A stretch of DNA of 57,671 nt from a virus. Under the pieces are notes generated by a model. That model saw nothing but the letters and a program-made list of their open reading frames with translations. It was not told the origin of the DNA and made no database searches. Location: positions 1-57,671 of IMG/VR virus record IMGVR_UViG_3300047566_000271; one strand, 5' to 3'. Shown in pieces: positions 25,752-34,686 of the stretch. Position 1 is the first letter of the stretch. Each line of letters opens with the position of its first letter. The translations under genes and the position numbers were made by a program.

Positions 25752-26297
25752 TTGTACAAAAAGTTGATTCTCTTGAGTATTGTTTTATCTTTAACTATAC
25801 TATACAGTTTTTATTCGTTATCAGATTTTTTTGTTACTTATCCTTTTAAGGTAGCATATAATCGATTATCGACACAGGCACAAAAGGAAGTTTTGTGTTT
25901 AGCTGATAATATCTATTTTGAATCTGCAACTGAACCTCGTGAAGGACAAATTGCTGTTGCTTATGTCACAATGAATAGAGTAAATTCTGGTATTTTTGAA
26001 AATGATATTTGTGGTGTTGTTAAGCAAAAGATAAATGGTGTATGTCAATTTTCTTGGTGGTGTGAAGATAAACCATATTCAATTTCTAATTCAAAAGTCT
26101 TGACAGAAGGTCGGAACATCGTTTATAATGATGTTATGCAATTAGCCATCTATTTTTATGTTAATCATGAAAAGATGATTGATCCAACAAACGGTGCTTT
26201 ATTTTATCATGCTGATTATGTAAGTCCTGGTTGGAAAAATGTAAAAAAGAGTGTTCAAATAGGTAGACATATTTTTTATCATAAAGTTAAGACATAA
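25752..26297 (+). CDS. SleB-like cell wall hydrolase with N-terminal anchor
   Basis: 181 aa, TTG start after CGGAG. Residues 4-24 form a hydrophobic segment (signal or SAR anchor). The Hydrolase_2 domain follows: LADNIYFESATEPREGQIAV with the catalytic Glu, VTMNRVNSG, and CQFSWWCEDKP. It cleaves peptidoglycan and is the likely endolysin. Confidence 0.85.
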   Translation: MYKKLILLSIVLSLTILYSFYSLSDFFVTYPFKVAYNRLSTQAQKEVLCLADNIYFESATEPREGQIAVAYVTMNRVNSGIFENDICGVVKQKINGVCQFSWWCEDKPYSISNSKVLTEGRNIVYNDVMQLAIYFYVNHEKMIDPTNGALFYHADYVSPGWKNVKKSVQIGRHIFYHKVKT

Positions 26298-26307
26298 GGA
26301 GTTATAA

Positions 26308-26577
26308 GTGGAAAAGCTATTAGTTTGTGTTTCAATTTGCGTGACTATTATTCTTTTATCGATCATTAGTGGGTTTACATTCTATAAGATTAATGATAGG
26401 CGATTAATGTCTGGAAATATTGACAATGCTATTAGTAAAGGTATTGATCCTATTTCTGTAAGATGTTCATTTGCAGAGAGTGATGATTCTATTTGTGTGG
26501 CTATGGCAGCATCGCAACAATATAATCGTGTTGTTGTTTCGGCTGCTACTGGTGCTGTTGTTGCGCCTAAAAAATAA
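26308..26577 (+). CDS. Membrane-anchored small protein, possible lysis partner
   Basis: 89 aa, GTG start after AGGAG. One transmembrane helix (residues 4-26), then a soluble part with two Cys (VRCSF, SICVAM). Position next to the wall hydrolase suggests a lysis role, such as a spanin or antiholin; not proven by motif. Confidence 0.55.
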   Translation: MEKLLVCVSICVTIILLSIISGFTFYKINDRRLMSGNIDNAISKGIDPISVRCSFAESDDSICVAMAASQQYNRVVVSAATGAVVAPKK

Positions 26578-26586
26578 GGAAATATT

Positions 26587-26871
26587 ATGAGTGTTCAACA
26601 AGTAAATACTACCCTTTCAAATCCAGAGGATCGGAAACAATTACAAGATATGCTTAAAGAAGCATCTGGTGCATTGACACGAATTTCTGGTGAGAAAGAT
26701 TTTATTAAAGAGGCTGTTAAGAAAGTTTGTGATGATTTAGATTTGCCTAAACGACTTGTCAATAGGCTTGTAAAGGTGTATCATAAGCAATCTTTTGATG
26801 AAGAAGTGGCTAATCATGAACAATTTGAAAAGATTTATGAAATCATTGCAAGAAATGCCAACAAAGAGTGA
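26587..26871 (+). CDS. dsbA: DsbA-like dsDNA-binding protein of late transcription
   Basis: 94 aa. Pattern LKEASGALTRISGEKDFIKE, then DDLDLPKRLVNRLVKVYHKQ matches T4 DsbA (about 89 aa), which binds double-stranded DNA near late promoters. It directly precedes gp33, as expected for a late-transcription pair. The stop overlaps the gp33 start region. Confidence 0.75.
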   Translation: MSVQQVNTTLSNPEDRKQLQDMLKEASGALTRISGEKDFIKEAVKKVCDDLDLPKRLVNRLVKVYHKQSFDEEVANHEQFEKIYEIIARNANKE

Positions 26872-27076
26872 AATGCTAGCCTTTGCTAAGGCAGTTGAAG
26901 AAATTGCTTTAAAGTATGAAATGAATTATATTGATGCAATAGTTGAGTATTGTAATGAGACTGGAATGGAAATTGAGGTTGCTGCCACATTAGTTAATCA
27001 TAATTTAAAGTCTAAATTAAAATTGAATGCTCAAGAATTGAATCTTCTTCCGAAAACTTCTAAACTTCCTTTATGA
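26855..27076 (+). CDS. 33: gp33-like late-promoter coactivator
   Basis: 73 aa from ATG 26855 (26873 is the alternative). KYEMNYIDAIVEYCNETGME resembles the T4 gp33 core (a helix-rich EFGMSYLEA segment) that bridges RNA polymerase, gp55 and the sliding clamp. The C-terminus ends in KTSKLPL where T4 gp33 has its hydrophobic clamp-binding tail. Its presence supports T4-type late promoters. Confidence 0.7.
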   Translation: MPTKSEMLAFAKAVEEIALKYEMNYIDAIVEYCNETGMEIEVAATLVNHNLKSKLKLNAQELNLLPKTSKLPL

Positions 27077-27669
27077 CAGGTTTTGAAGCATACTCAATTT
27101 TTAATTCTCTCAAACTTCATTTTAATCAAGATTCCTATGATTATTTCAAATATCAAGGAAAAACCAAAACATCAATAGAAGCTTTTGAGAATAAGAAAGA
27201 GAAGTATTTTTTCTATAAACTTTCACGGAAATTTGTCGATAAGAAAGAATATGAATATTTTCTTATTGCTAATTTTCTCAATAGACCTAAGTTCTGGGTT
27301 GGAAAGTTATTGGAAGATGATGCAATGTCTCTTTACAGAGATAGAATGAAAGTGATACAATCACTAACGTACACTTTCAAAAATGATTGTGGTGTTTTAT
27401 TTGAAAATCATAATAATCCTAATGATGTATTAATGACAGCAGGTGATTATCCGATTCTTTTAGTTAAAGCATTACATAGAGAAGTTAGTCAGGAAACATT
27501 GATAATTTTAAATGGTATATTGAAGTTTTTTCCTTTATGGACAAAAAGAATAACTGATACTATCAGATGGCCAGAATATAGATTACAATGTTTAAAGTAT
27601 GAACCGTTTATTGGATATAATAAACAAACATATGAAAATTTACTCAGGTCTTGCTTGAAACTGAGCTAA
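27073..27669 (+). CDS. 59: gp59-like helicase loader
   Basis: 198 aa, ATGA overlap with gp33. YFFYKLSRKFVDKKEYEYFL and FWVGKLLEDDAMSLYRDRMK follow T4 gp59 (217 aa), the two-domain loader of gp41 helicase onto gp32-coated forks. The gene lies just before gene 32, as in T4. Confidence 0.8.
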   Translation: MTGFEAYSIFNSLKLHFNQDSYDYFKYQGKTKTSIEAFENKKEKYFFYKLSRKFVDKKEYEYFLIANFLNRPKFWVGKLLEDDAMSLYRDRMKVIQSLTYTFKNDCGVLFENHNNPNDVLMTAGDYPILLVKALHREVSQETLIILNGILKFFPLWTKRITDTIRWPEYRLQCLKYEPFIGYNKQTYENLLRSCLKLS

Positions 27670-27674
27670 ATAGA
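27666..27674 (+). promoter_or_regulatory. Candidate late promoter before gene 32
   Basis: CTAAATAGA, 62 bp upstream of the gp32 start, sharing the TAAATAGA core. Confidence 0.4.
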
Positions 27675-27735
27675 TTTATATTATGATATTGTGGACAAGC
27701 AAATATATTAACATATTAACATACGAGGTATAAAA

Positions 27736-28635
27736 ATGAATTCATTCGCAAATCTTAAACGTAACCGCGGTTCTTTAGATAAGCTTACAAAAGCTATCGA
27801 AACTCTCAATACAAATGAGACTGGTCGTAATGACGATAGATTTTGGTTGCCGACAGTTGATAAAGCTGGTAATGGAACTGCTATTATTCGATTTCTTCCT
27901 GCTGCATCCGTAGATGGTGAAGATGCACTTCCTTGGGTAAGAATTTTCTCTCACGGTTTTCAAGGTCCTGGTGGTTGGTACATTGAAGATTGTTTAACAA
28001 CTATTTCTGGTAAGTGTCCCGCTTGTGAACATAACAGTGTTCTTTGGAATTCTGGTATTGAAGCGAACAAGGAAATTGTTAGGAAACAAAAGCGTAGATT
28101 GAATTATATTTCTAACATTCTTGTTATTTCTGATCCTGCAAATCCAGAAAATGAAGGACAAATCAAACTATTCAAATATGGTAAGAAAATCTTTGATAAG
28201 ATTTCTGATCAAATGAATCCTGAGTTTGAGGATGAAAAGGCTGTTAATCCTTTTGATTTCTGGGAAGGTGCTAACTTCAGAATGAAGATCAGGAATGTTG
28301 AAGGTTATCGTAATTATGACAAGTCTGAGTTTGCATCTCCTTCTGCTCTTTTTGATGGTGATGATTCAAAGATTGAAGACCTATGGAAGAAAGAATATGG
28401 ACTTCAAGAATTGATTGATCCAAGCAAGTTTAAGAGTCCTGAAGATTTGCAAAAGCGTTTGAGTAAGGCACTTGGTAGCGATGGTATTGCTCCTAAGACT
28501 GTTGCAGAAAACACTAAGGTTGTTAGTCATGATACTGTAGAGGAACTTGTGGCTGCACAAAGGAAATCATCTGCCGATGTTGATGCCGATGATGAAGCTA
28601 TGGATTACTTTAAGAATCTAGCTAATCAAGCTTAA
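27736..28635 (+). CDS. 32: gp32-like single-stranded DNA-binding protein
   Basis: 299 aa. The N-terminal basic LAST-type segment is replaced by FANLKRNRGSLDKLTKA. A zinc site H-x(n)-C...C-x2-C lies in FSHGFQGPGGWYIEDCL and GKCPACEHN, then the OB-fold core (FDFWEGANFRMKIRNVEGYR), and an acidic tail (DVDADDEAMDYF). It coats ssDNA in replication, repair and recombination. Confidence 0.93.
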   Translation: MNSFANLKRNRGSLDKLTKAIETLNTNETGRNDDRFWLPTVDKAGNGTAIIRFLPAASVDGEDALPWVRIFSHGFQGPGGWYIEDCLTTISGKCPACEHNSVLWNSGIEANKEIVRKQKRRLNYISNILVISDPANPENEGQIKLFKYGKKIFDKISDQMNPEFEDEKAVNPFDFWEGANFRMKIRNVEGYRNYDKSEFASPSALFDGDDSKIEDLWKKEYGLQELIDPSKFKSPEDLQKRLSKALGSDGIAPKTVAENTKVVSHDTVEELVAAQRKSSADVDADDEAMDYFKNLANQA

Positions 28636-28639
28636 AAAG

Positions 28640-28664
28640 AGGGAGCGAAAGCTCCCTTTTTTTT
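28640..28664. terminator. Bidirectional terminator
   Basis: AGGGAGC-gaaa-GCTCCCT followed by a T-run. The reverse strand also reads hairpin plus TCTTTTT, serving the convergent gene at 28666. Confidence 0.9.
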
Positions 28665-28665
28665 A

Positions 28666-30582
28666 TTATGTTGGTATGTAAGCTGATTGGAGATAATCCA
28701 TAAATGAAGTATTTCTTGCTGTTTCTGCTGTAAGTAATTGATCTTTTCCGGATTGTGATTGTTGTCTTGGTGTACTTTGTTGTGCAACAACGGATGGTGT
28801 AGCTGCTGATTGTGATGCGGCCATTTCTTGTCTTTGTGCTGTTGCTACTTGTGTTGATGCTGAAGAAATTGACGATCCAGTTGTAGGTGCTGAAGCTACT
28901 TGTGCTATATTTGTTGAACTTTCTTTTTGTGATTTTTTACCTATATCAAAATATTCTGAAATTTTTGTACCAAAAGCATCTTTACTTTCTTTACCACCAA
29001 GAATAAAATCTTTTGCGCCGCCTGGTCCTTTTAAATGTGCAGCACTTAAAGCTCCTGCAATATCTTGTTCCGAGGAGTTATCATTTATAACATTTAATCT
29101 TTTTAAAGAACTTAAATTCATCATAGTATATTTTTTCATAGCATCTTCTTGCATTTTTGGATTATTTAAAAATGATTGATAACCTCCATTAATATTCCAA
29201 TTTGAAGAATCATATGTTGATTTAAAACCTTTTTTCCCAGATCCAGGTTTCATTAGCCCTACACTTTCAAGTGCCATTGATCCTAATTGATATTTTCCAA
29301 TATATCCTAGATGATTATCTGCGTTATAATTGTTACTACTTTCTCTTTTTCCTAAAGCATTAGCATATGAATTATAATCAAAGTTCATACTAGAAGGAAC
29401 TTTTGTAGTATCTGTAACACCGCCAGCTTTTGTCTCTGCAAATTTAGTTGGTGCTGTAGCTGCTGGTGTTGATGTACTGCCTGTAGCTGCTGGTGTTGGA
29501 ACAGGAGTTGGTGCTGGTGTTGGAGCAGCTTCAGTAGGTTCAGTGGGTTCAGGACCATATCTTTTTTTGTTGGCTTCTAAAGCTGCTTTTCTTGCTTCTC
29601 CTGGTGTTCTATATACGTTTTTTTTATGTAATTCTTCAATTCTTTTTTTATCTGCCTCACTTCTGTCTGCTTCAGGTTTTTTTTCTAAATTTTCTAATTC
29701 TTTTATTTGATCTTTTTTACCAGTAAATACATCTTTTATAGCTTTAACACTATTTTCAATAAAATCAACAATAGGAGTTATAATATTATCTTGAAAAAAC
29801 TTTTCATCTAAAAATCCAAACGTAAGTCCGCTTAAAAATTTTAATGCTGCTTTTCCTAATTCACCACTTTCCTGCCATTCTTTAAATCCATCAATAAATC
29901 CATTAGCTATCGAACCGATCAATATGGCTAATGGGAATTTTGTTACCAACTGTTTCAATAAATTAGCAGGGCTGAAAAAGGATGTTATAGAACTAATTAT
30001 ACCGTTCATCATAGATGAAATTATTTCATTAGATATTTTTCCTAAGATGCCGCCGCTTTTACTTTCTTTAGTAGGCTCTTCTTTAGTAGGTTCTTGTTTT
30101 TTAGCATTTTCTTTATTAAATTGATTTTCATAAGCTTCTTCTCTTTCTTTCGACTTCAAGAAATACATATCTGTTTTTCTAGTAGCCGTTCCACCCATGA
30201 GCTTAACTATCTTACTTACATTTTGTCTAATAATATTTGTATCTTGATGAATTGAAGGAAGAACTAATGATTTTTTTGCTATTATTTTTAGATTTGTATT
30301 TGTATCATCTAATTTTGTGCCAACATCATTCATTGAAGATACAAGATATCTAGAACCATCAGAAATAGTTCCTGTTCTATCTTTCATACCACCGCTTTTA
30401 TAACCTTTACCAAAAATCTTTTCAGAAATAGCACCAGAGAATCCACTTTTTGGCAAAAGCCAATTACGAGGATCTAATTTCTCTTTAGTTCTTTCTTTTG
30501 CGGTTGTTGCAAAAGAACTGAGAATACCTTGATTTTTTAATTGTGATCGAAATATTTCTGCTGCTCTAGATTCTTTTGCCAT
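28666..30582 (-). CDS. 29: Tape-measure/hub protein with transglycosylase-like domain (gp29-like)
   Basis: 638 aa. The N-terminal half is helical, with a hydrophobic stretch near residues 190-240 (SMMNGIISSITSFF, AILIGSIANGF) typical of tape-measure proteins. A charged and Pro/Thr-rich linker follows. Residues about 405-545 look lysozyme/SLT-like (ANALGKRESSNNYNADNHLG with the catalytic-type Glu, IGKYQLG, ALSAAHL). Position after gp26-gp51 fits T4 gp29. The wall-cutting domain may replace the lysozyme absent from the gp5-like spike. Confidence 0.65.
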   Translation of the reverse strand: MAKESRAAEIFRSQLKNQGILSSFATTAKERTKEKLDPRNWLLPKSGFSGAISEKIFGKGYKSGGMKDRTGTISDGSRYLVSSMNDVGTKLDDTNTNLKIIAKKSLVLPSIHQDTNIIRQNVSKIVKLMGGTATRKTDMYFLKSKEREEAYENQFNKENAKKQEPTKEEPTKESKSGGILGKISNEIISSMMNGIISSITSFFSPANLLKQLVTKFPLAILIGSIANGFIDGFKEWQESGELGKAALKFLSGLTFGFLDEKFFQDNIITPIVDFIENSVKAIKDVFTGKKDQIKELENLEKKPEADRSEADKKRIEELHKKNVYRTPGEARKAALEANKKRYGPEPTEPTEAAPTPAPTPVPTPAATGSTSTPAATAPTKFAETKAGGVTDTTKVPSSMNFDYNSYANALGKRESSNNYNADNHLGYIGKYQLGSMALESVGLMKPGSGKKGFKSTYDSSNWNINGGYQSFLNNPKMQEDAMKKYTMMNLSSLKRLNVINDNSSEQDIAGALSAAHLKGPGGAKDFILGGKESKDAFGTKISEYFDIGKKSQKESSTNIAQVASAPTTGSSISSASTQVATAQRQEMAASQSAATPSVVAQQSTPRQQSQSGKDQLLTAETARNTSFMDYLQSAYIPT

Positions 30583-30584
30583 TT

Positions 30585-30728
30585 TTACCTTCTTTTTCTA
30601 ATTGCATTTTTTTGTTCTATTCTTTCTTTTTCTTCTTTCAAATAACTGATTAAAAGTCCCAAATATATCTCTCTTTCCCACGGTATCATTTCTTCAAGTT
30701 CCGTAAGACTGTATTTGTGATGCTGCAT
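30585..30728 (-). CDS. 51: gp51-like hub assembly chaperone (likely made by -1 frameshift)
   Basis: From its only ATG (30728) it gives 47 aa (MQHHKYSLTELEEMIPWERE...). The frame is open farther upstream to the T TTT TTC site in gp26 (30791-30785) and encodes a plausible extension (SLYYDNLQNYYKTNFAL). T4 gp51 helps assemble the baseplate hub. Translation as a gp26-gp51 frameshift fusion is more likely than internal initiation. Confidence 0.6.
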   Translation of the reverse strand: MQHHKYSLTELEEMIPWEREIYLGLLISYLKEEKERIEQKNAIRKRR

Positions 30729-30778
30729 TAGAGCAAAATTAGTTTTATAATAATTTTGCAAATTATCATAATATAAAC

Positions 30779-31516
30779 TTATCCGAAAAAATTCTGGATT
30801 CCTTGTATTGTAATATTCTCATTATATCCACATTTTTTACATTTATATTCAATATCTTTTTTCATTTTTGGCATAGTCTCAAAAAACTTTTGCATTTTTT
30901 CAAGTGTCTTTTGTTGAAGATTATCAACAAATTCAATAATTTCATCTTTTGATTGATCTTTTGCATAGTAAATCTCATCTTCATCCCATACATAATCTAT
31001 AGATGAATATATTAAATCAAGAATCATTTCATTTTCAGATTTGCCTTGGGCTTTCTGCATAACTTCAAAAGTAGGATATTTCATCACAATACCCATTTTA
31101 TCTGTAATACTGATCTTATTGTCATGATCTGTTGATGTTGCTGGTTTAATTTCTAGAAGATTAAAAGAAATATCATTAACTGTACCACAAACAGAATCTT
31201 CTTTTTCATCTCCATTCTTTATGGTATTATTGCAACGATATTTTAATTCAACGACTTCTGATACAGACCTTGCACGAAGATTTACAAAAAGATACTCAAG
31301 ATCAAAAACTGGCAAATTATCTATGTCAATTTCAGTTAGAACACAATTCTTTAAGACTTGTCGTATAACATTTACTGTAGAATTTGTATCATCGTCCTCA
31401 TTATTCATTAAGAATAATTTTTGCTCTTTTACTAGAAAAGGACGAAATTTAATCTTTTGTTTTGATGATAGTAGTTTTAGTTCATAAATAGGCACATCAA
31501 TTTTTGGCAAAGCCAT
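30779..31516 (-). CDS. 26: gp26-like baseplate hub assembly protein
   Basis: 245 aa. LPKIDVPIYELKLLSSKQKI and KFRPFLVKEQKLFL are the opening of the T4 gp26 family. A C-x(n)-C in the middle (YRCNN, VCGTV) and a C-terminal YKCKKCGYNE may bind zinc. It ends NFFG-stop at a U UUU UUC slippery site. It precedes gp51 as in T4. Confidence 0.8.
   Translation of the reverse strand: MALPKIDVPIYELKLLSSKQKIKFRPFLVKEQKLFLMNNEDDDTNSTVNVIRQVLKNCVLTEIDIDNLPVFDLEYLFVNLRARSVSEVVELKYRCNNTIKNGDEKEDSVCGTVNDISFNLLEIKPATSTDHDNKISITDKMGIVMKYPTFEVMQKAQGKSENEMILDLIYSSIDYVWDEDEIYYAKDQSKDEIIEFVDNLQQKTLEKMQKFFETMPKMKKDIEYKCKKCGYNENITIQGIQNFFG
30785..30791 (-). other. -1 ribosomal frameshift site (gp26 to gp51)
   Basis: On the minus strand T-TTT-TTC read as AAT-TTT-TTC-GGA-TAA. 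Slipping back one base at the heptamer enters the gp51 frame two codons before the gp26 stop. The arrangement parallels the G/GT tail-chaperone frameshift of lambda. Confidence 0.65.
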
Positions 31517-31532
31517 ATTATTTCTCCATTAA

Positions 31533-32354
31533 TTAAAAAATCAATCTTCCAAGTTTTTGTCCAGCAGAACTTCCAATTATTTTGTTGATTGGATTTGATA
31601 TTGTATTTGAAATTCCTTTTGTTGCTTTTGAAAATAGTTTAGCACCAGCAGCGCCAAATATAGCACTTGCAGCATCTTCAAGATTATATGCAGAATCGTA
31701 TAGAATTTCATATCGTGTATATGCAAAATTTATAGACATAGTATGAAATCCATCTTGTGACCAAGATAATTGCATTGGTGCTATACCAATAGGAAATGCA
31801 TCAAGAAGTTTTACAGAATAAATTCTTTTGATCGAATCATCATATTGAATTATTGTAATGTCAGTCATAAAACCATCTTTGCCTTTAGCAAATCTGGCAT
31901 TGTTCGTTTCCCACGATACCATTGAATTAAGCCACATCTCAAATAATTTTCTTTCAAAAAACTCATTTGTAACTAAGAAATTTAGTGAAATATCATTATA
32001 TTGTTGTTTATAAGGTATTTTATATGAAGGTCCATAAATCTTTTGATCTATAGTCATTATACTTTTACCTGGTAATTCAGCTTGTTCACATTGAAATGCA
32101 AGCCATCTCGTAACATCCGTTTGTTTTACATTATTCTGTAATTCTTCTTTACCGGTATCTGATTGACTATTAAAAAAGAAAGCCTTTACTGCACTTACTG
32201 GATCTCTAATCGCGTCAACCAATTGTCCTAGAAATGGTGTTTTTGCCTCACCAATACCTTGAGGAATAGGAATAACTACTTCAAATCTATTAGGACGTGC
32301 AAGTCCATCATGAGCATTAATATTAGAAATAAATTGTCCGGGAGCGAATGGCAT
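31533..32354 (-). CDS. 54: Baseplate tail-tube initiator (gp54-like)
   Basis: 273 aa. PNRFEVVIPIP and AFQCEQAELPGKSIMTID are hallmarks of the gp19/gp54 tube-fold family; a beta-rich core follows (YNDISLNFLVTNEFFERK). The length is close to T4 gp54 (320 aa), not to the 163-aa tube gp19. It caps the baseplate to start tube growth. Confidence 0.72.
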   Translation of the reverse strand: MPFAPGQFISNINAHDGLARPNRFEVVIPIPQGIGEAKTPFLGQLVDAIRDPVSAVKAFFFNSQSDTGKEELQNNVKQTDVTRWLAFQCEQAELPGKSIMTIDQKIYGPSYKIPYKQQYNDISLNFLVTNEFFERKLFEMWLNSMVSWETNNARFAKGKDGFMTDITIIQYDDSIKRIYSVKLLDAFPIGIAPMQLSWSQDGFHTMSINFAYTRYEILYDSAYNLEDAASAIFGAAGAKLFSKATKGISNTISNPINKIIGSSAGQKLGRLIF

Positions 32355-32947
32355 TAGAACATCTTTCTTGAGTCGGTAAATACTTTGTTTTTAGTTACAG
32401 GTCTATTTTCACTTCTGAAATACTCAACAGGCAATAATGCTGCAATATCCCACTTATCAGCGGTTATTTCAAGAAAACGCGATTCAATGTGTGTGAATAA
32501 ATATCTCTTTATACATGGTGTTTTTTCAAAAGCTTTTGCCGCTCTACTTAAAATAGGATAATTCCAACGAAATCGTGTTGTTTCATCCCATTTGTCATTA
32601 TTGAGAAATGATCTACTTAGTTTGTCTAATAAAATTATTCTATATTTAGGATGAATATAATGCAAATTCAAACCTAGAAATCCATCTGGATATCGTTGAA
32701 TGGGTAAAACTAGAGGAAATCGATCATAATAAGGTAATGTTTCTTTTGTTTTAGGATCATAGAAAAAGAAGTACATTCTTCCAATCATTGTCTTGCTTCG
32801 AAGATTTTCACGATCCTTCATCATTAAACGTCTATCTGGACGCAATGATTTTACTTGTGCCTTAAGCCATTCCCTCGAATTTCTAGTTCTCGATTCAAGT
32901 CCGGTTTTAGCTAATTGTTCGTTTATTCTGTCTATTAAATAAGCCAT
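32354..32947 (-). CDS. Conserved T4-like structural-region protein
   Basis: 197 aa. MYFFFYDPKTKETLPYYDRF and DGFLGLNLHYIHPKYRIILL are conserved in aquatic T4-like phages between gp4 and tail genes. Function not assigned. It overlaps the tube-type gene by one base. Confidence 0.6.
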   Translation of the reverse strand: MAYLIDRINEQLAKTGLESRTRNSREWLKAQVKSLRPDRRLMMKDRENLRSKTMIGRMYFFFYDPKTKETLPYYDRFPLVLPIQRYPDGFLGLNLHYIHPKYRIILLDKLSRSFLNNDKWDETTRFRWNYPILSRAAKAFEKTPCIKRYLFTHIESRFLEITADKWDIAALLPVEYFRSENRPVTKNKVFTDSRKMF

Positions 32948-32962
32948 ATTATATTTATCTTA

Positions 32963-33394
32963 CTATAAACCTAAATTCTTTTCAGTTATAACTTTGAACG
33001 TCCAGCCATGATCCAGACAGAATTCTGTTGCTGCTTTCCATTTGGCCTGATTTATTGCGTAAGTCATTGCTTCAGTTATAAATCGTTTTGTTTTTCTTTT
33101 TGGTTCTCTTAAAGTTGTTTGTGCTTCAGGTTTTACTTCAAGAATATATGTTTTTTCTGTGCCATCGCGGGTTTTTACACGCACTATAAAGTCTGGAAAG
33201 TATCTGTGTACTTTTTTATCGACTGGAGAATAGTATGGAATTGGTAATTCTTCTGATGCCCACCAGATTATGGATGTGTTTGTGTCGAGATATTTCATGA
33301 CACGAAGTTCCCAAGACGATCTAAAAACAATGTTCGATGCATTGCCTTTGTATTTTTTAGGGTTTTGAGGATGGAATTTACCGTGATAAGTCAT
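32963..33394 (-). CDS. 4: gp4-like head completion nuclease
   Basis: 143 aa. HGKFHPQNPKKYKGNASNIV and FRSSWELRVMKYLDTNTSI match T4 gp4. PD-(D/E)XK-like residues are seen: E (SSWELRV), D (FPDFIV), E-x-K (YILEVKPE). It finishes packaged heads before tail joining. First gene of the leftward block. Confidence 0.88.
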   Translation of the reverse strand: MTYHGKFHPQNPKKYKGNASNIVFRSSWELRVMKYLDTNTSIIWWASEELPIPYYSPVDKKVHRYFPDFIVRVKTRDGTEKTYILEVKPEAQTTLREPKRKTKRFITEAMTYAINQAKWKAATEFCLDHGWTFKVITEKNLGL

Positions 33395-33401
33395 ATAAAT
33401 A
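33394..33401 (+). promoter_or_regulatory. Candidate late promoter for the rightward tail block
   Basis: TATAAATA 26 bp upstream of the gp48 start, in the divergent gap of 32 bp. Confidence 0.6.
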
Positions 33402-33426
33402 TTATATATTTCAAGGAAATTGAATA

Positions 33427-34686
33427 ATGTCGATTTTCACACTTACAGACGTAAAAATTAAACCTAAAAAATCAACAACTTCTAAAAAAGAACTTGTTGA
33501 TTCTCAATATTCTCAAGAACTTAAAAGATTTCCGTCTGTTTTAGGATCAGATCCACAATACTTACACTACATGGTTTTTTATATTAATGAGCAAGAGAAA
33601 ACACAATTTAAAACTGAACTGGCAACAAATGCAACACAGGTGGCCATCAACAGACAATCTATTGATAGTTTAAGAGGTGCTGGCACATCGACTGCTGGAC
33701 TTGGTAATTTAAGAGAAGCTTTTTCAGAAACAGCTATTGGCAACGCAATAACATCGGTATCGGATTCGGTTACAAATTTCGCAAGTAAAGTAGGAAATTC
33801 TTCGGTAGGACAATTAGCTGGCAACTTTTTAAGTCATATACCTGGTGCCAGTATCATTAGTGGAGGAATGTCGGCTGTAAAAACTATAGCGGAAGAAGGA
33901 TCAAAAGGCATTCAATTTGCTGAACAAAATTTCTTCAGATCAACAAAAAGAACTACATCAGCTATAGCACTTTATATGCCTGACACATTACAATTTAATT
34001 ACGGTCATAATTTTAATGATATTTCAGTGGGTGAAGCTTTTGGACAGACTGCAACACAAGTAGCACAAGCTATGAATTCGGGTTTAGAGGAATATAATAA
34101 AACAGGAACTGTTTCTGATAAAATTAGAAATTTGTCTCCATTTTTAGCTGAAGTTGCTACATCAAAACTTGCCGGATTAACTGGTGGAAATGCTGGAGCT
34201 ATGTTTACAGCATTCACTGGAAATGTACCTAATCCACAATTAGAACTATTATTTCAATCTACGTCAAGAAGAACATTCTCGTTTGATTTTTCATTAACTC
34301 CTCGCTCTCAAAAAGAAGCTCAAGATATAATGGAAATTGTTCGTTTATTTAAATTTCACGCAGCGCCAGAAATACTTGCAAACGTATCTGGTAGATTTTT
34401 AGTGCCTCCATCAGAATTTGATATTCAGTTTTTTTATAACGGTAAAAACAATCCTAATATACCTAAAATATCTACTTGTGTATTAACAAATATTAGTGCA
34501 AATTATTCACCGGATGGTTGGGCAGCGTTTGAAATATCAGATGATCAAGAACCTAAGATTGGTGGTACTGGTATGCCAGTTTCTATAAGATTATCACTTC
34601 AATTTACAGAAACACAAATTATTACAAAAGAATATTTAGCTTCAGATATAGGTGGTATAAATGTTAGCGGATCAGGATCTTACTAA
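33427..34686 (+). CDS. 48: gp48-like baseplate tail-tube cap
   Basis: 419 aa. The start (MSIFTLTDVKIKP, RFPSVLGSDPQYLHYMVFYI) and the C-terminal half (LLFQSTSRRTFSFDFSLTPR, VLTNISANYSPDGWAAFE) agree with T4 gp48 (364 aa). A helical Ser/Ala/Gly-rich middle explains the extra length. It joins the baseplate to the first tube ring. Overlaps gp53 by one base. Confidence 0.82.
   Translation: MSIFTLTDVKIKPKKSTTSKKELVDSQYSQELKRFPSVLGSDPQYLHYMVFYINEQEKTQFKTELATNATQVAINRQSIDSLRGAGTSTAGLGNLREAFSETAIGNAITSVSDSVTNFASKVGNSSVGQLAGNFLSHIPGASIISGGMSAVKTIAEEGSKGIQFAEQNFFRSTKRTTSAIALYMPDTLQFNYGHNFNDISVGEAFGQTATQVAQAMNSGLEEYNKTGTVSDKIRNLSPFLAEVATSKLAGLTGGNAGAMFTAFTGNVPNPQLELLFQSTSRRTFSFDFSLTPRSQKEAQDIMEIVRLFKFHAAPEILANVSGRFLVPPSEFDIQFFYNGKNNPNIPKISTCVLTNISANYSPDGWAAFEISDDQEPKIGGTGMPVSIRLSLQFTETQIITKEYLASDIGGINVSGSGSY

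Noticed and set aside
30585-30728. gp51 translated only from its ATG
   Set aside because: The frame is open and protein-like upstream to the slippery site, and the ATG has no clear ribosome site; kept as a fallback.
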